Under the pieces are notes generated by a model. That model was not told the origin of the DNA and did not search any database. It saw only the letters and a program-made list of their open reading frames with translations. Of a stretch of DNA of 62,461 bases, positions 50,066 through 58,140 are shown piece after piece. Position 1 is the stretch's first letter, and every line of letters begins with the position of its first letter. The translations under genes and the position numbers were made by a program. Source of the DNA: an uncultured Lachnospiraceae bacterium (lineage in GTDB: Bacteria > Bacillota > Clostridia > Lachnospirales > Lachnospiraceae); NCBI GenBank assembly GCA_934317005.1, contig CAKREB010000019.1:1-62461 (forward strand), in the 5' to 3' direction.

Positions 50066-50764
50066 TTATTCCACTTTCAGCATCCTATATCCAATGCCAA
50101 TATGAGTTTGGATGTATTGTGGAGCGCCAGTGGTTTTCTCCAGCTTTTTTCGCAGCGTTGCCATAAAAACACGCAGAGAACCAATGTCATTCTCCCAACT
50201 GCTTCCCCATACATTTTGTAAAATAAAACGATGTGTCAATACCTTGCCTGTGTTTCGTGCAAGTAAACACAGCAGCTTATATTCCATTGCAGTCAGAGAT
50301 AGCTCATTGTCACCCAGATAAGCACAACCCACAGAATAGTCAATTCGAAGTGGACCGTTTTGATAGACCGCCTGTTCATTGCTCACATTTTGCATCAGCG
50401 CAAGGCGACGCTGGGTAACACGCAGACGTGCCAGTAATTCTTCAACAGAGAACGGTTTTGTTAAATAATCATCTGCACCAGCATCCAGTGCATCAATTTT
50501 ATCATTATCCTCAGCTCTTGCGCTGATAACAATGATTGGAACGTTTGACCAGCTACGGACACGGCGTATTACTTCCACTCCATCAATGTCTGGTAGTCCC
50601 AAATCCAGTAAAATTATGTCAGGATTATGAGAAGCTACTTCCATCACGGCTCCTTCACCGGTGCCTGATGCAATAAAGCGGTAATCATGTGCTCTTAATG
50701 TTGTGGTTATCAGATTGCGTACCGGAGCATCATCCTCCACAACGAGGATTTGAAATTTCTTCAT
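50066..50764 (-). CDS. kdpE: KdpE-like response regulator
   Basis: A 232-residue OmpR/PhoB-type regulator. The receiver has Asp11-Asp12, the phosphorylated Asp54 in ILLDLGLPDIDG and Lys in TKPFSVEE. The winged-helix domain (about 130-230) has LTAMEYKLLCLLARN. It overlaps the kdpD end by 35 bp and has GGAGG before its ATG. No kdpFABC genes lie in the window, so its likely targets are the adjacent trk genes or distant loci. Confidence 0.9.
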   Translation of the reverse strand: MKKFQILVVEDDAPVRNLITTTLRAHDYRFIASGTGEGAVMEVASHNPDIILLDLGLPDIDGVEVIRRVRSWSNVPIIVISARAEDNDKIDALDAGADDYLTKPFSVEELLARLRVTQRRLALMQNVSNEQAVYQNGPLRIDYSVGCAYLGDNELSLTAMEYKLLCLLARNTGKVLTHRFILQNVWGSSWENDIGSLRVFMATLRKKLEKTTGAPQYIQTHIGIGYRMLKVE

Positions 50765-52727
50765 GTATTATTACCTCCTCCAGCGGAAGGGTAAAACGGA
50801 ATACAGAACCATGCGGTAAATTGTCCGTAACATGGATTGATCCGCCATGTGCCTCCACAATAGCTTTGCAGAGGTACAGACCCAGCCCAAGGCTGCGGCG
50901 ATTATCCGCTATTTTATGTTCGCCGCTGTAAAATTTATCAAATATTTTTTCTTTTTCCACGTCGCTGATGCCCTTACCGGTGTCAGCGATTTTGATTTCC
51001 GCCATCCCGTTCTTGCATTCAGCACTGATACTAATTAAGGTGTCCGAAGGTGTGTATTTCAGTGCATTGTCCGTAAGATTGATGATGACCTGTACGATCA
51101 ACTTTGCATCTACCCGTACCATCAGTAAATCATCCACATCATTCACAGTGATGGAATGCTTTTTTGCATTAGGGCGGATATGCCGCATCGCTTCCTCGAT
51201 GATTTCAGAAACCAGCTCTGGAGAGGTTTTTAGCATCATGCGACCTTCTTCGATACGAGTAGAGTACAAAAGATTTTCCACCAGGTTGGTCAACCACATG
51301 GAGTCATCGTAAATATCTGCATAAATCTGCTGTTTGGTTTCATCATCAAAGCTATGACTGTTGTGTAAAAGATTGCCTGCATTACCGGAAATCGTTGTCA
51401 GTGGAGTGCGTAAGTCATGGGAGATAGTTCGCAGCAGATTAGCTCTAAGTTGTTCACTCTCTGCCAGAATTGCTGCAGCTTCTTTTTCCCTGATATTCTT
51501 CTCATTTTCCAGTGCAAGCGCTGTTTCACCGAGAATAGACAAAAGGATGCCCTGCTCTGATGCATCCAAAGCACCTGCCATTGCATCAATTCCCACGACA
51601 CCATATATTCGTTCATTGACACGAACAGCAAAATACAGATATTGTGCATCCGGGAAGTTCTTTGTAGTAGCTCCGGCATTATGATTGTTCTGAAGAACCC
51701 ACTCTGCAATCGCAAGTTCTGTTTCTTCATCGTAAAATCGCTGTTCATCCGAAATGAAAAGTATCGGCTCAGATAATCGTCCACCTTCGTGGTCAAAAAT
51801 GACTATACTTCGTCCGAGTAGCTTGTTGATCTGCTGTCCGGCAGTTTGCAGAATGGCTAATTTGTTTTCTGCCTTAGACAAAAGCTGATCTGTATCAAAA
51901 AGTATCTTTGTTCGTTTGGCGATTTTCTCTGATTGTCGTGCCTGCTCTTTATATCGAATGGCAAATGTACCTGTGATGTACGCCGTTAAAAACATAACTA
52001 CGAATGTTACCGGATAACCGGTATCGTAAGCTGCGAGCGAGAATCGAGGTGCTGTAAACAGATAATTAAAGATAAATATACTGGCTATGGATGAAATCAA
52101 GCTGTATATCTGATGGGATGTGGCAATAGACGTCAACAACACACCAAGAATATACACCATTATAATATTTGCATCGGTAAAGCCTATCTCGTGAAACAAC
52201 AAACTGAGTAATGTTGCCGCAAACAGAATCAGAGCGCTCTTTACAGTATTTTTTACGATTTGCTCGTGATGGTATTTCCTCGCCTTTTTGGGATGATAAG
52301 TCGTATCTGCTGCTTTATCTGGAATGACATGAATATCCAGCTCTGGTACATAGGACAATAGAAGTTGTGTTAATGTCGGCTTTCCAAACAGATGCTTTTG
52401 GGTAACGGAGCTTTGGCCCAAAACAATTCGAGTAATACCGGAGATGCGGGCAAACTCTGCGATTTGGTACGGAATATCGTCGCCATATACCGTTTCAATA
52501 GTCGCTCCAAGCTGTTCAGCCAGCTTGCGGTTTTCCTCCAATCGCTTTTTGTTTTCGTCGGTAGCCACTGCAAAATCCGGTGTTTCAACGAATAATGCTG
52601 TAAACTGACTGTCAAAGGCTTTTGCCATTCTTGCGGCGGTACGGATGATCTTTGCATTGGACGGTGCCGACGACAGACAGGCGAGGATATGATCCTGCTT
52701 GCTGTTAATGTTATTTAGTTTATTCAT
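50730..52727 (-). CDS. kdpD: KdpD-like sensor kinase lacking the N-terminal KdpD domain
   Basis: A 665-residue membrane histidine kinase. It starts at ATG 52727 after GGAGGTGAGGATA. It has a Usp domain (about 12-140), four membrane helices of the DUF4118 sensor (about 165-265), a GAF-like region (about 290-400), HisKA with His437 in SHDLRTPLTT, and HATPase_c (NLTDNALKY, DTGKGIS, LGLGLYLCKAI). Full KdpD is about 900 residues and begins with an ATP-binding KdpD domain, which is missing here. It senses potassium or turgor and phosphorylates KdpE. Confidence 0.9.
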   Translation of the reverse strand: MNKLNNINSKQDHILACLSSAPSNAKIIRTAARMAKAFDSQFTALFVETPDFAVATDENKKRLEENRKLAEQLGATIETVYGDDIPYQIAEFARISGITRIVLGQSSVTQKHLFGKPTLTQLLLSYVPELDIHVIPDKAADTTYHPKKARKYHHEQIVKNTVKSALILFAATLLSLLFHEIGFTDANIIMVYILGVLLTSIATSHQIYSLISSIASIFIFNYLFTAPRFSLAAYDTGYPVTFVVMFLTAYITGTFAIRYKEQARQSEKIAKRTKILFDTDQLLSKAENKLAILQTAGQQINKLLGRSIVIFDHEGGRLSEPILFISDEQRFYDEETELAIAEWVLQNNHNAGATTKNFPDAQYLYFAVRVNERIYGVVGIDAMAGALDASEQGILLSILGETALALENEKNIREKEAAAILAESEQLRANLLRTISHDLRTPLTTISGNAGNLLHNSHSFDDETKQQIYADIYDDSMWLTNLVENLLYSTRIEEGRMMLKTSPELVSEIIEEAMRHIRPNAKKHSITVNDVDDLLMVRVDAKLIVQVIINLTDNALKYTPSDTLISISAECKNGMAEIKIADTGKGISDVEKEKIFDKFYSGEHKIADNRRSLGLGLYLCKAIVEAHGGSIHVTDNLPHGSVFRFTLPLEEVIIHEEISNPRCGG

Positions 52728-52800
52728 TATCCTCACCTCCAATTTTGTAATAGATTCTACCATACAAAAGTCCTGATTTCCACCTCAAAAATGTGAACGT

Positions 52801-53334
52801 TCAGTCTAAATAGTCAGCATATCTGTATTTTAGTCTACAATGTTCCATTTCCAATGCTGTAATTACTCGGTCACGATTTTTTGATTTTAAACTCTTTTTC
52901 CAAACAACACGAATCCATTTTTCCTCATCCAGATTTTCAACCGTTAGACCAAGCGTGGTTACTAGCATCTCTGTCTTTTCGTATGGAATCAGAACAGAAG
53001 CATATTGTTGCCCCAAAGGTTCTGCGCTGTCATCTGTCAGAAGAAGAATGTCGATACGTTCATTTATCAGTTTATCTAAGAGACGATTGATTTGTCCACT
53101 ACTGAGAAAAAACTCAATATGAGGAGCGGATTCAGAACAGCTCTCTAATGCAGATGCAATGGAATTCAACAGCATCGGGGTTTCTGCTGCAATATGAATC
53201 TTGCATTGGCTATTTCGGTTACCTTCGGCGATTAGGCGTTGGTTTTCTTCAATGAAATCTCCGAATCTTACAACAACATAGTATCCAAATGCAAAAGTTG
53301 CCAACAGAATTAGTATTAAAAATAGATCCTTCAT
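52801..53334 (-). CDS. Membrane-anchored PBP-like (LysR-substrate-domain-like) protein
   Basis: A 177-residue protein starting after AAGGAGGTG. A single N-terminal membrane helix (about 3-22) is followed by an alpha/beta domain, IHIAAETPMLLNSIASALE, then INERIDILLLTDD. This resembles half of a LysR-type ligand domain (PBP2 fold) without any DNA-binding part. It sits between trkA and kdpD in one transcript. A role as a sensor or accessory part of the potassium system is inferred from position only. Confidence 0.6.
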   Translation of the reverse strand: MKDLFLILILLATFAFGYYVVVRFGDFIEENQRLIAEGNRNSQCKIHIAAETPMLLNSIASALESCSESAPHIEFFLSSGQINRLLDKLINERIDILLLTDDSAEPLGQQYASVLIPYEKTEMLVTTLGLTVENLDEEKWIRVVWKKSLKSKNRDRVITALEMEHCRLKYRYADYLD

Positions 53335-53372
53335 CAAGAACACCTCCTTAACCTGATTAAAAAAAGGATTGA

Positions 53373-54020
53373 TTATATGTGGAAGCACTTGTGGACGGCT
53401 TTTTCCTGTCCTAACACAAGAATCGATTTATTTCGATCAAGCACGGTATCCGGCGTAATGCTCATGTTTAATCTTCCGTTCTCACGGATACCAAGGATGT
53501 TGATGCCAAACTTTTTACGAATGTCTAACTGTACAATGGGTTTTCCATTCCACTCATGTGGGATTTCCAATTCAAAAATAGCGTATTCGTTATCCAGTTC
53601 AATGTACTCCAAGATATTATCAGAGGAACAACGGATCGCTGTCCATGCAGCCAACTGCTTTTCAGGGTAGACCACTTCATCTGCGCCATTACGTAGCAGA
53701 AACTTTTCCTGTATCTCACGAGATGCACGGGCAATAACCTTTTTAGCACCTAATTCTTTCAGCAGATAAGCGGTTTCCAAAGAGTTTTGGAAGTTATCTC
53801 CAATGGCAACAATACAGGAATCGTAATTGCCAATACCCAGAGAAGCAAGGAATTCTTCATTGGTGCTGTCTCCAATCTGTGCATTGGTAACATAAGGAAG
53901 CAGCGCATTTACACGTTCCTCACTGGTATCTACTGCCATAACCTGATGTCCCATAGTGTGCAGCTTCATAGCAATAAACTTGCCAAATCGTCCAAGACCG
54001 ATCAATAATACCGATTTCAT
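53373..54020 (-). CDS. trkA: TrkA/KtrA-type potassium channel regulatory subunit
   Basis: A 215-residue cytosolic RCK protein. The RCK_N Rossmann motif is LLIGLGRFGKFIA (about 5-17), with Asp of VDTSEE and an acidic GDSTNEEFL. The RCK_C domain (about 135-215) contains ILGIRENGRL. One RCK_N/RCK_C unit is present, as in KtrA. It binds nucleotides and gates the TrkH pore encoded 18 bp upstream. Confidence 0.93.
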   Translation of the reverse strand: MKSVLLIGLGRFGKFIAMKLHTMGHQVMAVDTSEERVNALLPYVTNAQIGDSTNEEFLASLGIGNYDSCIVAIGDNFQNSLETAYLLKELGAKKVIARASREIQEKFLLRNGADEVVYPEKQLAAWTAIRCSSDNILEYIELDNEYAIFELEIPHEWNGKPIVQLDIRKKFGINILGIRENGRLNMSITPDTVLDRNKSILVLGQEKAVHKCFHI

Positions 54021-54038
54021 AACAGAACCTCCTTGTTC

Positions 54039-55367
54039 TTAACCTACCGAGATTTTCTCGACAGGGAGTTTTGATAATGTGTTTTTTGTTGCCGGCAGTG
54101 TAGCGAAGATCAGTGTCAGCCCACCAACTCTGCCAATATACATCTGTGCAATCAGAATCAGTTTGCTTATAGCTCCAAGTTCCGGTGTGATACCCAGTGT
54201 CAAACCGACTGTGCCAACCGCCGATGCACTTTCATACAGGCAAGTTACAAGCGGAAGATTTTCCAGTTTACTGATTGCCATGCCACCAAGAAGAAATAAC
54301 GAAATATACATAAAGAACACCGTTGCCGCATTTTTTACAGTATCATCATCGATGCGTCGCCCGAAGAAACGACCATTCTGACGTTTTTGAAAGACTGCCG
54401 CTGCGACAGATATCATTACTGCAAAGGTAGTAACTTTCATACCTCCTGCCGTAGAACCGGGCGCACCGCCGATGATCATCAACAATGATGTAATCATCTG
54501 TCCAGTTTCGCTCATTGCATTCAAGTCCACGGTGTTAAAGCCTGCTGTTCTTGGCGTAACAGCTTGGAACAAGGCTCCCCAAAAGCGCTCTGCAAACGGA
54601 AGATGTGCCAGTTCGAAAAAGAAGAAGTAGACCGTTGGAATCAGTATCAATCCTAAGGTAACAGTAAGGATAACTTTGCTTTGCATACGGTATCGCTTTA
54701 TGTGGATGCCGTTGGTGCAAATATCTCTCCAAGTCAAAAATCCAAGTCCGCCGATGATAATCAGTAGCATGATTGCCAGATTGATAATTGGATTCGCAGC
54801 ATATCCCATCAAAGAATTAAACAGAATACCATCATTTACAATGTCAAAACCGGCATTACAGAAGGCTGAGATAGAGTGAAATACTGCCATCCAAAGACCT
54901 TCACCAAATCCGTAATCCCCGATGAACACAGGAGCCATGATCGCTGCGCCCAAAAGCTCAATAATTACGATGCCTTTCAAGATGAAACCAGTGAATCGGA
55001 CAATGCCGCCAACCTGCGGTGCGGAAATTGCATCCTGCATTGTGCTTCTTTGCATCAAGGAGATTTTCTTTCCTGCTGCCATTGTAATCGCAGCAGCTAC
55101 TGTGATTACGCCCATGCCGCCGATTTGAATTAACACAATAATGATTGCCTGCCCAAACGCTGTCCAATGTGCCGCCGTATCATAAACCACAAGTCCGGTC
55201 ACACAAACCGCCGAAGTCGATGTCAGAAGACAATCCAGAAACGGTGTAATCTCTCCGCTTTTACTGGATACCGGCAGCATCAGAAGTAGCGCACCCAACA
55301 ATATGACAGTGGCAAAGCCGAGAATGATTATCTGTGAGGAGGATAATTTACGTTCCAGTTTTCCCAT
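54039..55367 (-). CDS. trkH: TrkH/KtrB-type potassium transporter
   Basis: A 442-residue membrane pore protein. It has repeated helix-P-loop-helix units with selectivity-filter-like motifs: STSAVCVTGLVVYDT, SAFCNAGFDIVND, TPRTAGFNTVD and SASAVGTVGLTLG. The ATG at 55367 follows GGAGGTG; the longer frame has no site. It is the first gene of a five-gene potassium operon read towards kdpE. Confidence 0.95.
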   Translation of the reverse strand: MGKLERKLSSSQIIILGFATVILLGALLLMLPVSSKSGEITPFLDCLLTSTSAVCVTGLVVYDTAAHWTAFGQAIIIVLIQIGGMGVITVAAAITMAAGKKISLMQRSTMQDAISAPQVGGIVRFTGFILKGIVIIELLGAAIMAPVFIGDYGFGEGLWMAVFHSISAFCNAGFDIVNDGILFNSLMGYAANPIINLAIMLLIIIGGLGFLTWRDICTNGIHIKRYRMQSKVILTVTLGLILIPTVYFFFFELAHLPFAERFWGALFQAVTPRTAGFNTVDLNAMSETGQMITSLLMIIGGAPGSTAGGMKVTTFAVMISVAAAVFQKRQNGRFFGRRIDDDTVKNAATVFFMYISLFLLGGMAISKLENLPLVTCLYESASAVGTVGLTLGITPELGAISKLILIAQMYIGRVGGLTLIFATLPATKNTLSKLPVEKISVG

Positions 55368-55429
55368 CTCAACACCTCCAATGTTTGTTTTCTTAATTAT
55401 ATTATCGCATTTCAACCATAAAATGGGCA

Positions 55430-55735
55430 TTAGGGTGCCAGCTTTGGCATTAAATCCGCATTAAGATGAAGGCCATCACTGGTTCTCAAATAGAGAACCG
55501 TGATGGCCTTCATTTTTAACAATATATCAATGCTATTTAAGTGAGATACCAGTTTCCCGCTGAACAAAAGCTCTGTGTACAGCCAAGGACGATGCTCTTT
55601 TATGTAGGCTTTACGCATACGACCATACTTTCCATAGTGGGGTTCTTCATCAACCGGCAGTTCCAAATCCGGATAATACATTCCATCTTCGCCAAGCGTG
55701 TAGGTTCCGCCCATTTCTTCAAAGATTGACTTCAT
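55430..55735 (-). pseudogene. Truncated TnpV-like protein
   Basis: A 101-residue ORF whose first ~75 residues match TnpV-type proteins of Lachnospiraceae transposons (FEEMGGTYTLGEDGMYYPDL, PHYGKYGRMRKAYIKEH, KLVSHLN). The usual C-terminus is replaced by sequence encoded inside a large hairpin (55466-55513), so the gene is truncated. It shows that the skin-like element is built from other mobile DNA. Confidence 0.65.
55466..55513. repeat. Long inverted repeat between TnpV remnant and trkH
   Basis: ATGAAGGCCATCACTGGTTC and two more bases (55466-55487) pair with 55493-55513 apart from a single bulge, around a 5-nt loop. T's follow on the plus strand (55513-55517). Transcription of the neighbours is on the minus strand, so it is either an insulator for antisense reads or an element end. 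It replaced the 3' end of TnpV. Confidence 0.7.
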
Positions 55736-55753
55736 AGAAATACATCCAATCTG

Positions 55754-55782
55754 TTTACTTTGTCGCTACGCTATGTTATAAT
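55754..55782 (+). promoter_or_regulatory. Sigma-A-like promoter of the serine recombinase
   Basis: TTTACT (55754-55759), a 17-bp spacer and consensus TATAAT (55777-55782), 42 bp before the start. No good sigma-E pattern was found, unlike spoIVCA of B. subtilis. Confidence 0.55.
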
Positions 55783-55823
55783 ACCGCAAGATACATCACA
55801 TATCAAGGTGAGGAGGGTATGAA

Positions 55824-57650
55824 ATGCGGAAAAATGATGACATCATAGCTATCTATTCCCGTAAGTCTAAATTTACCGGAAAAGGTGAAAGTATCGGCAA
55901 TCAGGTAGAGCTATGTAAAGAATATATTCGTGTGCATTTTGGCGATGCAGCTGTAGATAAAGTGGCTGTGTTTGAAGATGAGGGCTTTTCCGGGGGGACT
56001 CTGAATCGTCCGGACTTCAAGAAAATGATGGATGCTGCTAAGAAACGAAAGTTTAAGGCTATCATCGTTTATCGTCTTGACCGTATCAGCCGTAATATCA
56101 GCGACTTTGCCAGTCTGATTGAGGAACTGGCTCGTCTGGATATTTCTTTTGTTTCTATTAAAGAGCAGTTCGATACAAGCACTCCTATGGGACGAGCTAT
56201 GATGTATATCGCATCTGTTTTTTCACAGTTGGAGCGTGAAACCATTGCAGAACGTATTCGTGATAATATGCACGAACTGGCAAAGACAGGTCGTTGGCTT
56301 GGCGGTACTACCCCTACTGGTTATGCTTCCGAAGTAGTCAAGAGTGTTACGATTGATGGAAAGTCTAAGAAAGCATGCAAATTGAAACTGATACCGGAAG
56401 AAGCGGATATTGTCAGAATGATTTACGACTTGTATGTTGAAACAGACTCTCTGACATTGACCGAAGCCGCTTTGATCAAACAGGGAATTAAGACAAAGAA
56501 TAATAATTACTTTACTCGTTTTTCCATCAAAGCTATTTTGCAGAATCCGGTTTATATGATTGCAGATGAAGATGCGTATCAATTCTTTACTCAGCATGAT
56601 ACAGACTTGTTTTCAGACAAAGATGCTTTTGATAACAAGTATGGCATTATGGCATACAACCGTACCGATCAGGAAAAAGGCAGAGCAACAAAGTACCTTC
56701 CTGCAAGTGAATGGATTGTATCTGTTGGTAAGCATCCGGGGCTGATTCCGGGTAAAGTGTGGGTACAGATTCAAGAATCTTTGGAACGCAATAAATCCAA
56801 ATCCTTCAGAAAGCCACGCAGTAATGAAGCACTTCTGACAGGATTGTTGTTCTGCAACTGCGGTGAGCGGATGTATCCGAAAATGAGCAAACGAAAAACA
56901 GCAGATGGAAAAGTCATTTATACCTATGTTTGCAAAATGAAGGAACGCAGCCAGCGTTCTGTGTGCAACAGCAAAAATGCCAATGGCAATACATTGGATA
57001 TGGCTGTGGTCGAGCAGATTAAAATGCTTGCGGAGGATAAGGATACTTTCATTGCACAGTTGGAACAGAGCCGTAGATTCTATACTGGCAATCGCATGGA
57101 CTATGAGCAGCGACTTGATGAAATGAGAAAGGAAAAGGCAGAAACCGAGAAGAAAATCAATTCTCTGGTAGACTCTCTTGTAGATATGGGTGATAGCCCT
57201 GCCAAGGCTCATGTAACCAAACGAATTGAACAGTTGAATGGAGAATACCAGTCTCTTGAACAGCGTATTCAGGAACTGGAAGGACTGACTTCACAGCACG
57301 CTCTTAGTGATGTTGAATTTGATTTGCTTCGTCAGTTATTGACAATATTCAAGGATGGCATTGATGAAATGACAGTTGAACAGAAACGTGCTGCCATTCG
57401 CACCATCGTGCGTAAGGTGGTTTGGGATGGTGTCAATGCCCATGTCATTCTGTTTGGTGTCAGGGATGATGAAATCGGGTATCCGGAAATTGCTGCTGCA
57501 TCCGGTAATACAGAAGATGATAATGAAACCGAGAAACTGGTAGACTTTTCCAACGTAGATTATGATGATGACGATGTGGAGGATGACCGCCTGGGAAAAA
57601 CTGAACCCTTCAGTGCATCAAAAATGCATTGGGGGGAGGATAGCAAATGA
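55824..57650 (+). CDS. Large serine recombinase of the skin-like element (SpoIVCA-like)
   Basis: A 608-residue site-specific recombinase. The resolvase domain (about 5-150) has the active Ser15 in IYSRKSK and EDEGFSGGTLNRP, VYRLDRISRN and FSQLERETIAERI. A Recombinase domain follows (GGTTPTGYAS, about 160-270). The zinc ribbon (LLFCNCGERMYPKM ... VCNSK, about 345-395) precedes a coiled coil (about 410-490). GAGGAGGG stands upstream. Its TGA (57648-57650) overlaps the right att core. It is the expected enzyme for excising the element and joining sigK; gene order and position equal those of skin recombinases. Confidence 0.93.
   Translation: MRKNDDIIAIYSRKSKFTGKGESIGNQVELCKEYIRVHFGDAAVDKVAVFEDEGFSGGTLNRPDFKKMMDAAKKRKFKAIIVYRLDRISRNISDFASLIEELARLDISFVSIKEQFDTSTPMGRAMMYIASVFSQLERETIAERIRDNMHELAKTGRWLGGTTPTGYASEVVKSVTIDGKSKKACKLKLIPEEADIVRMIYDLYVETDSLTLTEAALIKQGIKTKNNNYFTRFSIKAILQNPVYMIADEDAYQFFTQHDTDLFSDKDAFDNKYGIMAYNRTDQEKGRATKYLPASEWIVSVGKHPGLIPGKVWVQIQESLERNKSKSFRKPRSNEALLTGLLFCNCGERMYPKMSKRKTADGKVIYTYVCKMKERSQRSVCNSKNANGNTLDMAVVEQIKMLAEDKDTFIAQLEQSRRFYTGNRMDYEQRLDEMRKEKAETEKKINSLVDSLVDMGDSPAKAHVTKRIEQLNGEYQSLEQRIQELEGLTSQHALSDVEFDLLRQLLTIFKDGIDEMTVEQKRAAIRTIVRKVVWDGVNAHVILFGVRDDEIGYPEIAAASGNTEDDNETEKLVDFSNVDYDDDDVEDDRLGKTEPFSASKMHWGEDSK
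57636..57650. repeat. Right attachment site (attR) of the skin-like element
   Basis: GAGGATAGC (57636-57644), A, then the core AATG (57646-57649), followed by the sigK codons for ELLMMLR. In the circular form the two ends would give GAGGATAGC-AAAT-GCTATCCTC. Confidence 0.85.
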
Positions 57651-58014
57651 ACTGCTTATGATGTTGCGTTCTGAGAAAAAAACAGCAAAGGATGTATATT
57701 TATATGATACGATAGGTTCTGATAAGGAAGGAAATGAGATCACCCTGATCGATGTCATTGAGTATACGGATGAAGATGTGGTTGAAAGAGTGACGCGGGA
57801 AGAACATATTGCGTGCCTTACAGAATATGTGGATCAGGCGTTAAATAAACGGGAGAGGGACATTATCCGCATGCGTTATGGGCTAAATGGAATGCAGGAA
57901 AAGACGCAGCGTGAGATTGCACAAATGTATGGTATCTCGCGGTCATATGTATCACGGATTGAGAAGAAGGCATTGGAAAAGTTACGAAGATGTTATGAAG
58001 CGAAATATGTATAA
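57649..58014 (+). CDS. sigK: 3' part of sigK
   Basis: Codes for 121 residues, Glu90 to the end of sigma-K (region 2.4 to 4). The sequence ELLMMLRSEKK, DTIGSDKEGNEITLIDV and the region 4 helix-turn-helix EKTQREIAQMYGISRSYVSR identify it. The first base is G of the att core; it has no start of its own for this frame. The frame is open upstream into the element (from 57562), but without a good ribosome site. After excision it continues the 5' part exactly in frame, giving 210 residues. Confidence 0.93.
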   Translation, partial: ELLMMLRSEKKTAKDVYLYDTIGSDKEGNEITLIDVIEYTDEDVVERVTREEHIACLTEYVDQALNKRERDIIRMRYGLNGMQEKTQREIAQMYGISRSYVSRIEKKALEKLRRCYEAKYV

Positions 58015-58140
58015 GCGGTACTTGTGTGCAAATTGGAAATATGGTATGATAGATTATCAGAATGTGAGAGAAAGGCTTTTTTCCAATAGAGGGAGTCTTA
58101 GAAAAAGGTAAGAATATAGAAAAGTGCACAGGGAGGGTAC

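Larger units (their letters stand above)
46591..57649 (+). mobile_element. Skin-like element (sigK-intervening sequence), 11,055 bp excised unit
   Basis: It is bounded by AATG cores at 46591-46594 and 57646-57649. It splits sigK between Asn89 and Glu90 of the rebuilt protein, close to the interruption point in B. subtilis and C. difficile. A large serine recombinase sits at the right end, with its stop in the right core. Cargo: an HTH fragment, a 74-residue protein, a TPR-like protein, a DUF4143 ATPase, a broken transposase, kdpE, kdpD, a PBP-like membrane protein, trkA, trkH and a TnpV remnant. No phage structural genes are seen. The gene-free left end (46595-46728) contains a 53-codon ORF (46617-46778) of unknown value. 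Confidence 0.93.

Noticed and set aside
50066..52727. Complete Kdp potassium ATPase locus
   Set aside because: Only the two-component genes are present; kdpFABC is not in the window, and KdpD lacks its N-terminal domain.
46327..58014. sigK break as an assembly chimera or two unrelated sigma-factor fragments
   Set aside because: The halves join exactly in frame at a shared core, complement each other without gap or overlap, and flank a serine recombinase with matching inverted ends.
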